Below, piece after piece: positions 15,788-24,144 of a stretch of 64,000 nt of DNA; within the stretch, counting starts at the first letter, position 1, and each line of letters opens with the position of its first letter. Made by a program: the position numbers and the translations under genes. The stretch is from the NCBI GenBank assembly GCA_934254915.1, contig CAKQMH010000001.1, positions 186,001-250,000 on the forward strand. Direction: 5' to 3'. A model generated the notes under the pieces. That model ran no database searches and was not told the DNA's origin. It saw only the letters and a program-made list of their open reading frames with translations. The DNA is from an uncultured Alphaproteobacteria bacterium (GTDB lineage Bacteria > Pseudomonadota > Alphaproteobacteria > RF32 > CAG-239).

Positions 15788-17233
15788 CTACTTTTCACCC
15801 ATTGCTCTTTTGGCAAGATAGGCCTGCATAAAGAACAATCCGCGGTTTTGATACCGATTTTCGCGCACATTGAAAACTTCTCTTCCGCGACGTCCGAGGC
15901 TGGCATTTTCAAGTACATTAATAAAGCGCTCAGTTGTATAATTCATCGCCTGATTTTCATTTTTTTCAGTAACAATCCCCATATGGTGGCCGTTTTCCAG
16001 ATACGGGAACGGATGTTTTTCTCCATTTTTCCAAATTCCGAAATCCTCCGGCAGATTGAGCGCAACAACATAATTGCGGCCATCAGGCATCTGTGTAACA
16101 CGAGCTTGTGAACCATCCCCCTGGCGATACTTTACCTGTTCATACAATTCGGGATTAAACATCTTGACAAACGGCTCTTTGCGCAAATTATCATCGGCAA
16201 AATTGCTCATAAAATGCACTCCTGAATATTTACTTTCTTTTTGCGCCGGCAAAAATGCATAACTGACCACAAAAATATTTTTTAAGGCTTCCGCCGTAGT
16301 TTCTGCGCTGTAAAATTGTCTTGATAAGCGTTCAAACGCATTAATCATTCGGTGCGAATGCGCCACCGCCGAACAATATCCCAAAATCGTAATATTTTTG
16401 CAATTAGCCTTAAATGTTTCCGCATCATAAGGTTTACCGGCAATACATTTATTATTTTCATCAAATTTGAGATCCTGTCCCAAGAAATTTGCCCAATTCT
16501 TTTTGACAAAATCCATATCAATGGCTTCATAATAGCTTGACGGAGCGCGCATCGTCTTCAATGACAGCGCGAATTTATCGCAACGCGGCGTTTCAATCGG
16601 AAAATGGCTCATATACACATCAACCTGTGAATTGAAAACTTCCTTGTTGTCCAGTGCCTGATTAAGGTACATATTGCTCCATTTTTGCAGTTCTTCCTGC
16701 GTCGGGTTAATATGGAAAGGCATTGCCACAAACAGATTATGCCGTTTAGGATCCACACTGAAACCATCCGCCATAAACTGCGCATTAGTCAGGGTCGAAT
16801 CATTAATCACCTTCCAAAACTTGTAATCGTATTGTTCCGTAAAACGATATTTGGAATCTTTTATTTTGCCGCTGCTTTCAACCGAATATTTTGAGGCCGC
16901 CCGATATAAGTCGATTAAATCCGGATCGCACGCCTGTGACAGGCTCAAATTGCTCAGGGCATCTTGCGCATCTCGAATATAGCCGCTAATCAACAAAGCA
17001 AACATAAGAAGATTCTTTTCATCAGCCGCCACACTGTTCGTTTTTACCGGTTCTTGTCCGCAATTAGTCAAAAAACGGTTGATTGCATTTTCAAACCGAC
17101 AAATTCTTTTATTGCGCAAAATATTCTCTATCGTATTTTGCGTACAATCATTATTATCAGCCGCCTCCGGCTTAGACAAAACATCTTTAATATAAGCATC
17201 ACGAATCACTGATGCCAAGGGATTATTGTTCAT
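15788..17233 (-). CDS. Hypothetical 481-residue protein
   Basis: Not recognised. It is a large soluble protein without signal peptide or membrane helix. Residues 1-120 are helical, and the middle carries 'HNLFVAMPFHINPTQEEL' and 'MSHFPIETPRCDKFALSLKTM'. Near residue 280, 'ITILGYCSAVAHSHRMINAF' resembles a strand-turn-helix nucleophile elbow (G-x-C-x-A) as in hydrolases, and a late 'NGHHMGIVTEKN' supplies histidines; both readings are weak. Composition and codon use look like those of its neighbours. The start at 17233 is the ATG after a GAAAGAAAAAG stretch. It is divergent from the esterase gene at 17304, sharing a 70-base gap. Its 3' end abuts the tRNA-Gln repeat array. Confidence 0.65.
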   Translation of the reverse strand: MNNNPLASVIRDAYIKDVLSKPEAADNNDCTQNTIENILRNKRICRFENAINRFLTNCGQEPVKTNSVAADEKNLLMFALLISGYIRDAQDALSNLSLSQACDPDLIDLYRAASKYSVESSGKIKDSKYRFTEQYDYKFWKVINDSTLTNAQFMADGFSVDPKRHNLFVAMPFHINPTQEELQKWSNMYLNQALDNKEVFNSQVDVYMSHFPIETPRCDKFALSLKTMRAPSSYYEAIDMDFVKKNWANFLGQDLKFDENNKCIAGKPYDAETFKANCKNITILGYCSAVAHSHRMINAFERLSRQFYSAETTAEALKNIFVVSYAFLPAQKESKYSGVHFMSNFADDNLRKEPFVKMFNPELYEQVKYRQGDGSQARVTQMPDGRNYVVALNLPEDFGIWKNGEKHPFPYLENGHHMGIVTEKNENQAMNYTTERFINVLENASLGRRGREVFNVRENRYQNRGLFFMQAYLAKRAMGEK

Positions 17234-17303
17234 ACTTTTTCTTTCTAATTGACTTTTATGCTCATAATTATTTTAATCACTAAACAAAAAGAAAGGAAAA
17301 GTC

Positions 17304-17993
17304 TTGTCACTATTTAATAACAAATATTACAAAATTTCTGAAAGCCCCAAAAAATTGGTAATTTTCGTCCACGGCTACAATGGTACGCCGGAGGCAATTG
17401 ATTATGCCGTTCAAGGACTTATCGCCCAACTTGACGACGCGGTAGTCGTTGTTCCCCGCGCTCCGTTTAAGTGCGAAAAAGATGGGGATAATTTACAATG
17501 GCTGAGCTTTTATAAAGTCGATCCGAAAGTCAGATTTCGGAATCCGGATGCTTCTGTGGCTGAAATCTTTGACATTTTTGACCGATTGGGTGCTGATTTT
17601 GCCGATGTTGCCCGCCAAATGAACACTTTTATTGATGAGCAGCAGCAGCTTTGGCACATCGACAACGCCCATACCTATCTTATGGGGTTCTCACAAGGAG
17701 CCATGATTTCTATTTATACGGCCTTGACCCGCAAAGAGAAACTGGCCGGCTGTATACCGGTTGCCGGCATCATTCCAGGACAAAGCCGGTTGGAAAAAAG
17801 CATTGTTTCAAAACCACGTTTTCTGCTGCTGCACGGCCAAGATGACGCGACCGTGCAATATAAAACTTTACCGACAACCATTGACTGGTTTAAGTCCCAC
17901 CATCTTGACTTTGAAGTCCACGAGTTTGCCGGTTTGGCGCATCGTATGAATGAAGCGGAAATCCAAACCGCCGCCGAATTCATCAATCGTTAA
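17304..17993 (+). CDS. Alpha/beta-hydrolase, carboxylesterase/phospholipase type
   Basis: A 229-residue cytoplasmic esterase. 'IFVHGYNGTPE' (oxyanion strand), the nucleophile elbow 'LMGFSQGAM' (Ser near residue 133), 'LLLHGQDDATVQY' (catalytic Asp) and 'FAGLAHRMNEAE' (catalytic His) give the complete triad of the YpfH/carboxylesterase-2 family. The start is TTG at 17304, preceded by GAAAGGAAAAG; no ATG alternative gives the full fold. Likely hydrolyses short carboxylic esters or lysophospholipids; natural substrate unknown. It is transcribed away from the hypothetical gene at 15788-17233 and ends 34 bases before a convergent nucleotidase gene. Confidence 0.88.
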   Translation: MSLFNNKYYKISESPKKLVIFVHGYNGTPEAIDYAVQGLIAQLDDAVVVVPRAPFKCEKDGDNLQWLSFYKVDPKVRFRNPDASVAEIFDIFDRLGADFADVARQMNTFIDEQQQLWHIDNAHTYLMGFSQGAMISIYTALTRKEKLAGCIPVAGIIPGQSRLEKSIVSKPRFLLLHGQDDATVQYKTLPTTIDWFKSHHLDFEVHEFAGLAHRMNEAEIQTAAEFINR

Positions 17994-18027
17994 ACCGGAG
18001 TTTAAGCCTTAATATGGATGCTAAATT

Positions 18028-18483
18028 TTAGTATCCATATTTTTTTAGTTCTTTTAAGGTATTTTCCCACGATGTATGATAGATGCCGATACCGCCGGCT
18101 TCGCGCCATTCTTTAATGGTTTGTTCCCGATCATCAATCAAAATATCGCCTTTTTGACAATAAGTTTTTTTGTCTTTAGTCAGGCAGCAAATAACTTCAA
18201 TGTCATCGCCGAAATATTTTTTAATCCATAATGGTTTTTCGCGCGCCGCTTTATCATAGCCGTAGACCGGAAGTCCGGTTAAAATCTTCAAGCCCTTATG
18301 GCGCAGATAGGCAATCATCTCTTTAGCATGCGGCAACTGTGCTAAATTGAGCCAATAATCGGGGGTGTCAATAACTTTTTGCCACATTTGCCGGCGCACC
18401 AATTGTTCCGGATAAGCTCCGCAAACTTGTTTAATCCCGTCATTAAAATTGACAATAACGCCATCCATATCGCAAAAAATCAT
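18028..18483 (-). CDS. HAD-type 5'(3')-deoxyribonucleotidase-like phosphatase
   Basis: A 151-residue enzyme. It opens at once with HAD motif I 'IFCDMDGVIVNFN' (D-M-D-G-V, typical of the NT5C group), and has 'LKILTGLP' (motif II, with Thr) and 'DILIDDREQTIKEWREAGG' (motif IV with paired Asp). This group removes the phosphate of (deoxy)nucleoside monophosphates or of related small phosphates. Single-domain, cytoplasmic, of normal length. It stands alone; an AAGGAC site precedes the ATG at 18483, which is clear because motif I sits right at the N-terminus. Confidence 0.82.
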   Translation of the reverse strand: MIFCDMDGVIVNFNDGIKQVCGAYPEQLVRRQMWQKVIDTPDYWLNLAQLPHAKEMIAYLRHKGLKILTGLPVYGYDKAAREKPLWIKKYFGDDIEVICCLTKDKKTYCQKGDILIDDREQTIKEWREAGGIGIYHTSWENTLKELKKYGY

Positions 18484-18563
18484 TACTAAGTCCTTTTTTT
18501 AATTTATTTCTATCTTAAGAGAATGGCAAACAAAAGTAAAGCCGCATTTGGCCTCTTAAATAA

Positions 18564-18607
18564 CAAAAAGCCCCCAATTAGCGCCGATAATTGCGGAATT
18601 GAGGGCT
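18564..18607 (-). terminator. Terminator after the 119-residue hypothetical gene
   Basis: AGCCCCCAATT (18569-18579) pairs with AATTGAGGGCT (18597-18607) with one mismatch; on the minus strand it is followed by a T run. Confidence 0.8.
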
Positions 18608-18624
18608 GAAAAGAACAAGAGCCG

Positions 18625-18984
18625 CTATCTTTTTGGTTCAATTGCGTCTTGATACCACTGGTCAAGATACAAATCACGGAGATTTTGTTCCGTGAAATTC
18701 AGCCGCACACATTTGCCTTCACAAATCGGTTTCAGGCTTGTCAACTGATATTTTGTACCTTTAGCGGTGAATTTGGCATCATACGTTTTCAACTTGCGGC
18801 CGAGTTTTGCCAGAGCTTTTTGCTCTACGCTTATCACCAGACCGGAGTTTTTGATTTTGATGCCGAGCATAAAATTTTGGAACAAATTAGCTCTATCTTC
18901 CAAAATACACCAATCCAAACGTTCTTCGTCCAGATTAAAATGGGCTGCAAAGAACCCAAGATCAAATTTTACATACTTTTTCAT
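18625..18984 (-). CDS. Hypothetical small basic protein
   Basis: Not recognised. From the ATG at 18984 the product has 119 residues, rich in lysine and leucine, with no signal peptide or membrane helix. 'FAAHFNLDEERLDWCILEDRANLFQNFMLGIKIKN' is followed by a lysine-rich middle and 'LNFTEQNLRDLYLDQWYQDAIEPKR'. The frame is open to a TTG at 19035, but that TTG is the -35 box of a good promoter (19007-19035), so the shorter start is preferred although its ribosome site is weak. Single-gene unit with a strong terminator at 18564-18607. Confidence 0.6.
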   Translation of the reverse strand: MKKYVKFDLGFFAAHFNLDEERLDWCILEDRANLFQNFMLGIKIKNSGLVISVEQKALAKLGRKLKTYDAKFTAKGTKYQLTSLKPICEGKCVRLNFTEQNLRDLYLDQWYQDAIEPKR

Positions 18985-19006
18985 AATAATTATCTTTAAC
19001 AGCAAG

Positions 19007-19035
19007 AAAATAACATTTTTTGTACATTCTGTCAA
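19007..19035 (-). promoter_or_regulatory. Promoter for the 119-residue hypothetical gene
   Basis: On the minus strand, TTGACA (19035-19030), 17-base spacer and TATTTT (19012-19007), 22 bases before the ATG at 18984. Confidence 0.6.
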
Positions 19036-19068
19036 CTATAATTTTTCTATGAAATTATCAATATTTAT

Positions 19069-19097
19069 TTGACTTGAACGGTTAAATAAGCCAAAAT
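19069..19097 (+). promoter_or_regulatory. Promoter for the HNH-like gene at 19131
   Basis: TTGACT (19069-19074), 17-base spacer and CAAAAT (19092-19097), 33 bases before the start codon. It is back to back with the promoter at 19007-19035. Confidence 0.5.
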
Positions 19098-19130
19098 AGA
19101 CATAAGAATTAATCAAACAAGGATAATGTT

Positions 19131-20804
19131 ATGGTCGAAGAAACTCCTAATAATGACGCTCCTGTTAAAAAACGCCGCCCGCGCATCGGCGAAACCACTC
19201 GAAACACTATCTCTAATGCCACCCCGCAACGTCAAAGTCGCTATACTGATCGAACTGTTACCACCCCGCGTAACCCTTTGATGTCGCCCCCCAAAGACAC
19301 CGAGATTATGGAAAGATTGCTTACTGGCCCTGAACTTGCAATCATCAGGTATGCAAAACAAATTCGGTCTAAACTTGCCCAATATTTACACACCCCCAGA
19401 CATCAGTTTGATCAAGCAACTGACAATGAGTTATTACAAATCATCGCTAAATATAAAAAAGCACTCCGGCGCAAATACGTATATGCCATAGCTAAAGAGG
19501 ACGCCGACAACTATGCCTCTAACGATCCTAAACCAATGAAGCGCGACAATGACATCCGGCTTGAAACCATGGAACAACTGCGTCGCTACTGCGATGATGG
19601 TCGGTTTCCGGAATCCAAGCTTGAACATATCCGCCAAACTTATTTCCAAGACATTATGTCTAAAGATGCTTTGCCCAGTGCCGTTGCAACCCGCATGTTA
19701 CGCTGTATGGCGGCTGGTAAATTTTATGCGCCACGTACTAATGATAATGTCTACAAAGAGCAGCTTTTATCTCCGGTTTTCCGTGACTATCTGCATAACA
19801 AACGTAAGCCTAAAAAGCAATATACTCCTGAAGACTACAACTTCTTCGGATTTGATAACAACGATAAACCTTTATCTCCAGCATGGAATGCGGTTTTTGC
19901 CAGTGATAATTTTCGCCATATGGCATCTAAAATTGCTCAAAGAATGGCTGACCTTGGCATCAGCCCCGAAGATGCTTACCAGTTTAACAGCTGCGACCTT
20001 GCTGTTATCATGCAACCGAATAAAAAACGTCTTGCAGACTTAGAACCGGAATATTGCCGTGATGTTCCGTTCACCGACATAAGTCCATTAATAAACGATA
20101 GTCCCTATCAGGAATTTGCTCAACGCTTAGGAACAGTTTTACGTCTGGGCAAAAATATTAATTCCCGCTATTCTTTTCAAAGTGCTCAAAAACTTTATGA
20201 ACGACAATATTCCGACAGCGACAATATCACAACTCCGGAATTATTGCTAAACTATGCCGACCAATTATATCAAAAACTGGATGAAGATTTTTGCGAAAAC
20301 GGTATTAACCCGCAGTTTCTTGATGCTTGGATTGACAGTATGATCAATAACAAAAGTGTTAACCCTAACTTGGTTGATGTCAATCCGCGTCCTTATAAAA
20401 TTGATATTCACCATTGGGATCCGCTTTCCGCCGCCGGCAACAACAAATTTATGGCCGAACAAAACCGCCTTGATAATTTTGGTTTGATGATCATGTATGA
20501 CGCCAACAGCACTGACGTCCATGCTGAACAACACGACGGTGAAAGCGCCAACTATATTATGCAATCAACGGCTGAAAAAAGAAAACAAAACCCTATAAAA
20601 TATCTGTTTATCACCAGCTCCGAGCAACGAACCAGAAATGATTTATTTTTTGGTATGTCTGACTTTTATACCCCCCTAAAAAAGGCTGAACAGCTAAAGA
20701 ATAAACTACCGACCGCTGTTAAAACTTCGCAAGAAGGAATAACTCCGACCAATATAAACGGCGGTATTAATTTCACCACTTCCAAAGGTAGCGATGGACG
20801 GTAA
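19131..20804 (+). CDS. Large protein with HNH-like C-terminal motif (paralogue-like of 4630-5850)
   Basis: A 557-residue protein with an AAGGAT ribosome site. A basic, disordered N-terminus ('PVKKRRPRIGE', residues 1-55) precedes a long helical region of unknown type. The C-terminal part holds 'KIDIHHWDPLSAAGN' (His427, His428, Pro431), 'NRLDNFGLMIMYD' and 'DVHAEQH' (His464, His468), the same H-H-x2-P ... N ... H order as the protein at 4630-5850. A 'Y-x-P-E-D-Y' match ('QYTPEDYNF' versus 'PYQPEDYTL') supports a distant relation. Its last 11 bases overlap a small lipoprotein gene, parallel to the toxin-immunity arrangement at 5847. Nuclease activity is inferred only; the cofactor-binding residues need a structural check. 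Confidence 0.45.
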   Translation: MVEETPNNDAPVKKRRPRIGETTRNTISNATPQRQSRYTDRTVTTPRNPLMSPPKDTEIMERLLTGPELAIIRYAKQIRSKLAQYLHTPRHQFDQATDNELLQIIAKYKKALRRKYVYAIAKEDADNYASNDPKPMKRDNDIRLETMEQLRRYCDDGRFPESKLEHIRQTYFQDIMSKDALPSAVATRMLRCMAAGKFYAPRTNDNVYKEQLLSPVFRDYLHNKRKPKKQYTPEDYNFFGFDNNDKPLSPAWNAVFASDNFRHMASKIAQRMADLGISPEDAYQFNSCDLAVIMQPNKKRLADLEPEYCRDVPFTDISPLINDSPYQEFAQRLGTVLRLGKNINSRYSFQSAQKLYERQYSDSDNITTPELLLNYADQLYQKLDEDFCENGINPQFLDAWIDSMINNKSVNPNLVDVNPRPYKIDIHHWDPLSAAGNNKFMAEQNRLDNFGLMIMYDANSTDVHAEQHDGESANYIMQSTAEKRKQNPIKYLFITSSEQRTRNDLFFGMSDFYTPLKKAEQLKNKLPTAVKTSQEGITPTNINGGINFTTSKGSDGR

Positions 20805-21066
20805 ACGACTTATTTTTCTGTTTTCAATTATCTTGCTTTGCTCATGTGTGTCTTATTATGACGGTTATGAGCAAAGCTATGGCGTGGAAACTTACACCGG
20901 CTATAATTATTATAATTCGCCGCTAAGATTGCGCGGATTAAACGAAAACGATTTTTACATGCTTGATAATTATCCGTCGGATTACCTTAACACTCAGCTC
21001 TGGAGTGCCACATCAGATTTGAGCCGCTTTGCTGTCCACAACTTTTTTCAAATACTGGCACATTAG
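20794..21066 (+). CDS. Small lipoprotein, possible partner of the HNH-like protein
   Basis: A 90-residue product with a short signal peptide and lipobox 'LLCSC' (acylated Cys near residue 18). The mature part is tyrosine- and asparagine-rich ('SYYDGYEQSYGVETYTGYNYY'), then 'LRGLNENDFYMLDNYPSDYLN'. It overlaps the HNH-like gene by 11 bases in a different frame, so it is very probably co-translated. An Asp after the lipid Cys is absent, so outer-membrane sorting is likely. Not recognised. In conflict systems small lipoproteins can be immunity proteins, but here that is a guess from gene order. Confidence 0.6.
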   Translation: MDGKRLIFLFSIILLCSCVSYYDGYEQSYGVETYTGYNYYNSPLRLRGLNENDFYMLDNYPSDYLNTQLWSATSDLSRFAVHNFFQILAH

Positions 21067-21079
21067 GTTTATAGCTTAA

Positions 21080-21759
21080 CATAATCTCATTCGGTTTGCG
21101 CCTAAGCTCGCAAACCGATACATCCGCCCTCTCCTTAATTAAAAAACTTTTTAAAATAAAAAAAGATGCCTTAAATAAGGCATCTTACCTTAAAGTGGGG
21201 CGGATGATGGTGGAGGAAAAAACAAGCCCCATAACGGGCTTGTTTTGACGGAACTTACGCGTTTGTTAGCTTGTTGACAAGTGACAACGCCGACAAACAA
21301 GCGTTACATAGCGGTGACCGCAGCAAGTTAGCGACTGCCTCGGGCAGAGCTTACGCGCTAGCATAATCTCATTCGGTTTGCGCCTAAGCTCGCAAACCGA
21401 TACATCCGCCCTCACCTTACTTCAAAACTTTTTAAAATAAAAAAAGATGCCTTAAAGCAGACATCTTATCTTAAAGTGGGGAGGATGATGGTGGAGGAAA
21501 AAACAAGCCCCATAACGGGCTTGTTTTGACGGAACTTACGCGTTTGTTAGCTTGTTTGACAAGTGACAACGCTGACAAACAAGCGTTACATAGCGGTGAC
21601 CGCAGCAAGTTAGCGACTGCCTCGGGCAGAGCTTACGCGCTAGCATAATCTCATTCGGTTTGCGCCTAAGCTCGCAAACCGATACATCCGCCATCACCTT
21701 ACTCAAAAAACTTTTTAAAATAAAAAAAGATGCCTTAAAGCAGACATCTTATCTTAAAA
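21080..21759 (-). repeat. Tandem 282-bp array beside tRNA-His, each unit bounded by tRNA-His ends
   Basis: The phrase 'cataatctcattcggtttgc' recurs at 21080, 21362 and 21644, so the period is exactly 282 bases; copies are nearly identical. Read on the minus strand, each complete unit begins with GGCGGATGTA, the 5' end of tRNA-His, and ends with CATCATCC[G/T]CCCCA, its 3' end with CCA, followed by a hairpin terminator (AAGATGCC..GGCATCTT plus T run). Complete units span 21477-21692 and 21196-21410; an orphan 5' end is at 21119-21128. Instead of the tRNA body, each holds about 190 bases with the hairpin CGGTTTGCG..CGCAAACCG and the terminator-like AACAAGCCC/GGGCTTGTT. No gene is visible. Confidence 0.85.
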
Positions 21760-21837
21760 TGGGGCGGATGATGAGATTCGAACTCACGACATCTGGTACC
21801 ACAAACCAGCGCTCTAACCAACTGAGCTACATCCGCC
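21760..21837 (-). tRNA. tRNA-His (GTG anticodon)
   Basis: A 78-base tRNA with encoded CCA. It starts with G(-1) followed by the acceptor GCGGATG, which pairs with CATCCGC, and has C73, giving the G-1:C73 pair unique to tRNA-His. The anticodon arm CTGGT-TTGTGGT-ACCAG presents GTG, and the T arm contains GAGTTCGAATCTC. Downstream on its strand lies the 282-bp repeat array. Confidence 0.96.
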
Positions 21838-21998
21838 ATCAACTAAGCTGAATAACTTCTACAAACATTATCACCCAAAGTCAAGCGTAAAAATTACAAA
21901 CCATAAACATTTTTCTTATCGTTGGGCCGAAAAATTAACATTTTATTTTCTTTTTACGAATAGAATTAGATAAATAAGGTCAATCAGAAGAGAATGAA

Positions 21999-23228
21999 AT
22001 GAATAGAAAATCAAATATTTTCAAACGCTTAAGCGTTATTCTATTGCTTTGCGCCGTTTGCATTGTTTCGGGACATCCGGCTTATGCCGCCAAAGGTCCG
22101 GCCTCGTCAATCACGATTGATGCCAATACCGGCGAGGTTTTGTCGTCCTCAAATGCGGATATTCGTCGTTATCCGGCTTCGCTCACCAAACTGATGACCC
22201 TTTATATCACTTTTAACGCCTTGGACAAAGGCTTAATCAAAATGGAAGATAAACTTCCGGTTTCCCGCACGGCTGCCAACCGCTCTCCCTCTAAATTAGG
22301 CCTCAGAGTCGGTGAAAAAATCACTGTTCATGACGCGATAATGGCTTTGATTGTAAAGTCAGCCAATGATTGCGCTACCGTATTGGCCGAAGGTTTGGGC
22401 TACAGCGAAGAAAATTTTGCTAAAACCATGACTGAAGTAGCCCATGAACTTGGTATGAAAAACACCACTTTCAAAAATGCTTCCGGTCTGCCCAATTCAC
22501 AGCAAAAGACCACTGCCCGCGACATGGCGACTTTAGGCGCGGCGATGTATCACCATTTTCCGCAATATTATAAATTATTTGCCACCACCAAGTTTACCTA
22601 CAAAGGCAAAACCCTTTACACTCACAACCATTTACTTAAGAGTTTCAAAGGCGCTGACGGAATGAAAACCGGTTTTACCAACGCGGCCGGTTACAATATC
22701 GTAACCTCAGCCGAACGCAACGGCCATCGAGTTATTGCCGTCACTATGGGACACAACACCATTAAAGAACGCGACCGCAAAGTTGCTTCGTTAATGGATA
22801 AAGGCTTGCAAAAAATTGCTTTGTCCGAACATCTGGAAACACCGAACCTGTTTGCCCAAACCGAAACCATATCATCGCACTCATTGCTTGATGAAACCTC
22901 AGCTGCCGACACCAAGACCGCCGGCAATTGGGGTATCCAAATCGGAGCTTTTTCCAACTATGCTAAGGCTCGCAACTATGCTCTGGACATAAAACGCCAA
23001 ATCAAAAAACATTATGCTTATGCGGCAAAAGCATCGGTTAATGTCGAACCGGCTCATAAAGGCTCAGCGGTTGTTTATCGCTCCAAACTTGTCGGCTTTG
23101 CAAAAAATGAAGCGGATAAAACTTGTAATAGTTTGAAAAAGTCAAACAAGTCATGTATAGTCGTTGCATCAAATACAACGCAACAACTGGTTATGGCTAA
23201 CATTGACAATGACAGAAACAAACACTAA
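21999..23228 (+). CDS. D-alanyl-D-alanine carboxypeptidase (PBP5/6 type) with SPOR domain
   Basis: A 409-residue exported enzyme. Signal peptide through 'HPAYA' (about residue 30); SxxK motif 'SLTK' (Ser61, Lys64), SxN motif 'SAN' (near residue 121) and 'KTG' (near residue 223) form the full active site of the DacA/DacF family. A C-terminal SPOR-like region (residues about 305-395, 'NWGIQIGAFSNYAKARNYALDIK') would bind denuded glycan at the septum. It trims the terminal D-Ala of peptidoglycan stem peptides in the periplasm. Its 3' end overlaps mipZ by 20 bases, tying wall trimming at the septum to division-site placement. Confidence 0.93.
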   Translation: MNRKSNIFKRLSVILLLCAVCIVSGHPAYAAKGPASSITIDANTGEVLSSSNADIRRYPASLTKLMTLYITFNALDKGLIKMEDKLPVSRTAANRSPSKLGLRVGEKITVHDAIMALIVKSANDCATVLAEGLGYSEENFAKTMTEVAHELGMKNTTFKNASGLPNSQQKTTARDMATLGAAMYHHFPQYYKLFATTKFTYKGKTLYTHNHLLKSFKGADGMKTGFTNAAGYNIVTSAERNGHRVIAVTMGHNTIKERDRKVASLMDKGLQKIALSEHLETPNLFAQTETISSHSLLDETSAADTKTAGNWGIQIGAFSNYAKARNYALDIKRQIKKHYAYAAKASVNVEPAHKGSAVVYRSKLVGFAKNEADKTCNSLKKSNKSCIVVASNTTQQLVMANIDNDRNKH

Positions 23229-24012
23229 AAAAGCACACATCATCGTTATCAGCAACGAAAAAGGCGGCACCGGCAAATCAACGATTGCCATGCATTTAGC
23301 TATCAAACTCATGCAGGAAAAATTTGCCATTGCCACTATGGATTTGGACGGACGTCAGGGCAGTTTGACTAAGTATATTGCCAACCGCCGCGATTTTTGC
23401 CAACAAAAGAAGATAAAATTGCCGATTCCCGAACATTTTTGTTTTACCCCCGAGTCAAACCCCTATTTGTTCCAAAACGAACGCGAAAAAGTTGCTGCGA
23501 AAATTTTTGAGTTGTCCAATTCTTTTGATGCCGTTATCATTGACACGCCGGGAACTAAGAACTATCTGTTTGAAGAAGCTCACCGCCACGCCGATACGGT
23601 TATAACCCCGATAAGCGACAGCCTGATTGACCTCAATGTCATTGCCGATATTGATTATGCAACCGGCAAGGTAAAAGCTCCCGGCCACTATGCCGACTTT
23701 ATCTGGGAAGCCAAAAAGTTTTTAGCCGCCCAAGGCAAACCTTACCTCAACTGGATTGTCACCGGCAACAAAACTTCTTCCCGTTCCAAAAACAAAGGCA
23801 TTGTTTTTAATTATTTGGAAAAACTGGCTAAATTATACGGTTTTCGTTTTATTGAAGGGCTTAAAGACCGCGTAATTTACCGCGAACTGTTTCTGGAAGG
23901 CCTTACCGTTTTAGATATGCAGCACCCTAAACTCAAGATGCGCATGACCATGTCGCACCTTGCCGCCAAAATGGAAATTCGCAAATTAGCCGAATTTATC
24001 AGCCCCGAATAA
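23209..24012 (+). CDS. mipZ: Division-plane positioning ATPase MipZ
   Basis: A 267-residue ParA/MinD-superfamily ATPase. The deviant Walker A 'NEKGGTGKST' (with signature Lys before Gly-Thr-Gly-Lys), 'MDLDGRQGSLTKYIANR' (switch I, the MipZ hallmark DxDxRQ) and 'VIIDTPG' (Walker B) are present. In alphaproteobacteria MipZ binds ParB at the chromosome poles and inhibits FtsZ there, so division happens at mid-cell. The ATG at 23209 lies inside the end of the carboxypeptidase gene; the upstream extension of the frame lacks conservation. Presence of MipZ is one of the strongest pointers to the alphaproteobacteria. No membrane segment. Confidence 0.93.
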   Translation: MTETNTKKAHIIVISNEKGGTGKSTIAMHLAIKLMQEKFAIATMDLDGRQGSLTKYIANRRDFCQQKKIKLPIPEHFCFTPESNPYLFQNEREKVAAKIFELSNSFDAVIIDTPGTKNYLFEEAHRHADTVITPISDSLIDLNVIADIDYATGKVKAPGHYADFIWEAKKFLAAQGKPYLNWIVTGNKTSSRSKNKGIVFNYLEKLAKLYGFRFIEGLKDRVIYRELFLEGLTVLDMQHPKLKMRMTMSHLAAKMEIRKLAEFISPE

Positions 24013-24072
24013 CCTTGTCTTTTTCATCTCGCATCTTATTGTTAATAACAGCTGACAACTAGCTCTTTGTGC

Positions 24073-24100
24073 TTGTCATTGCGGCTTGTTGTGCTAAAAT
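24073..24100 (+). promoter_or_regulatory. Promoter for pgm and possibly the downstream run to hda
   Basis: TTGTCA (24073-24078), 16-base spacer and TAAAAT (24095-24100), 44 bases before the pgm start codon. No other clear promoter is seen before fliQ. Confidence 0.6.
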
Positions 24101-24144
24101 CAGCATCATTGAAATCAATCTGTTATTTTTATTAAGGAGTTGCT

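Noticed and set aside
15266..15918. Overlapping minus-strand frames of 106 and 134 codons
   Set aside because: They run antisense through tRNA-Gln, its terminator and the tail repeats, so they are non-coding shadows.
15550..21759. Region between the tRNA-Gln and tRNA-His arrays as an integrated element
   Set aside because: The two tRNA genes have different ends, there is no integrase, and the genes between do not share a foreign composition.
21660..21851. 63-codon plus-strand frame across tRNA-His
   Set aside because: It lies antisense to the tRNA and the repeat array and has no ribosome site.
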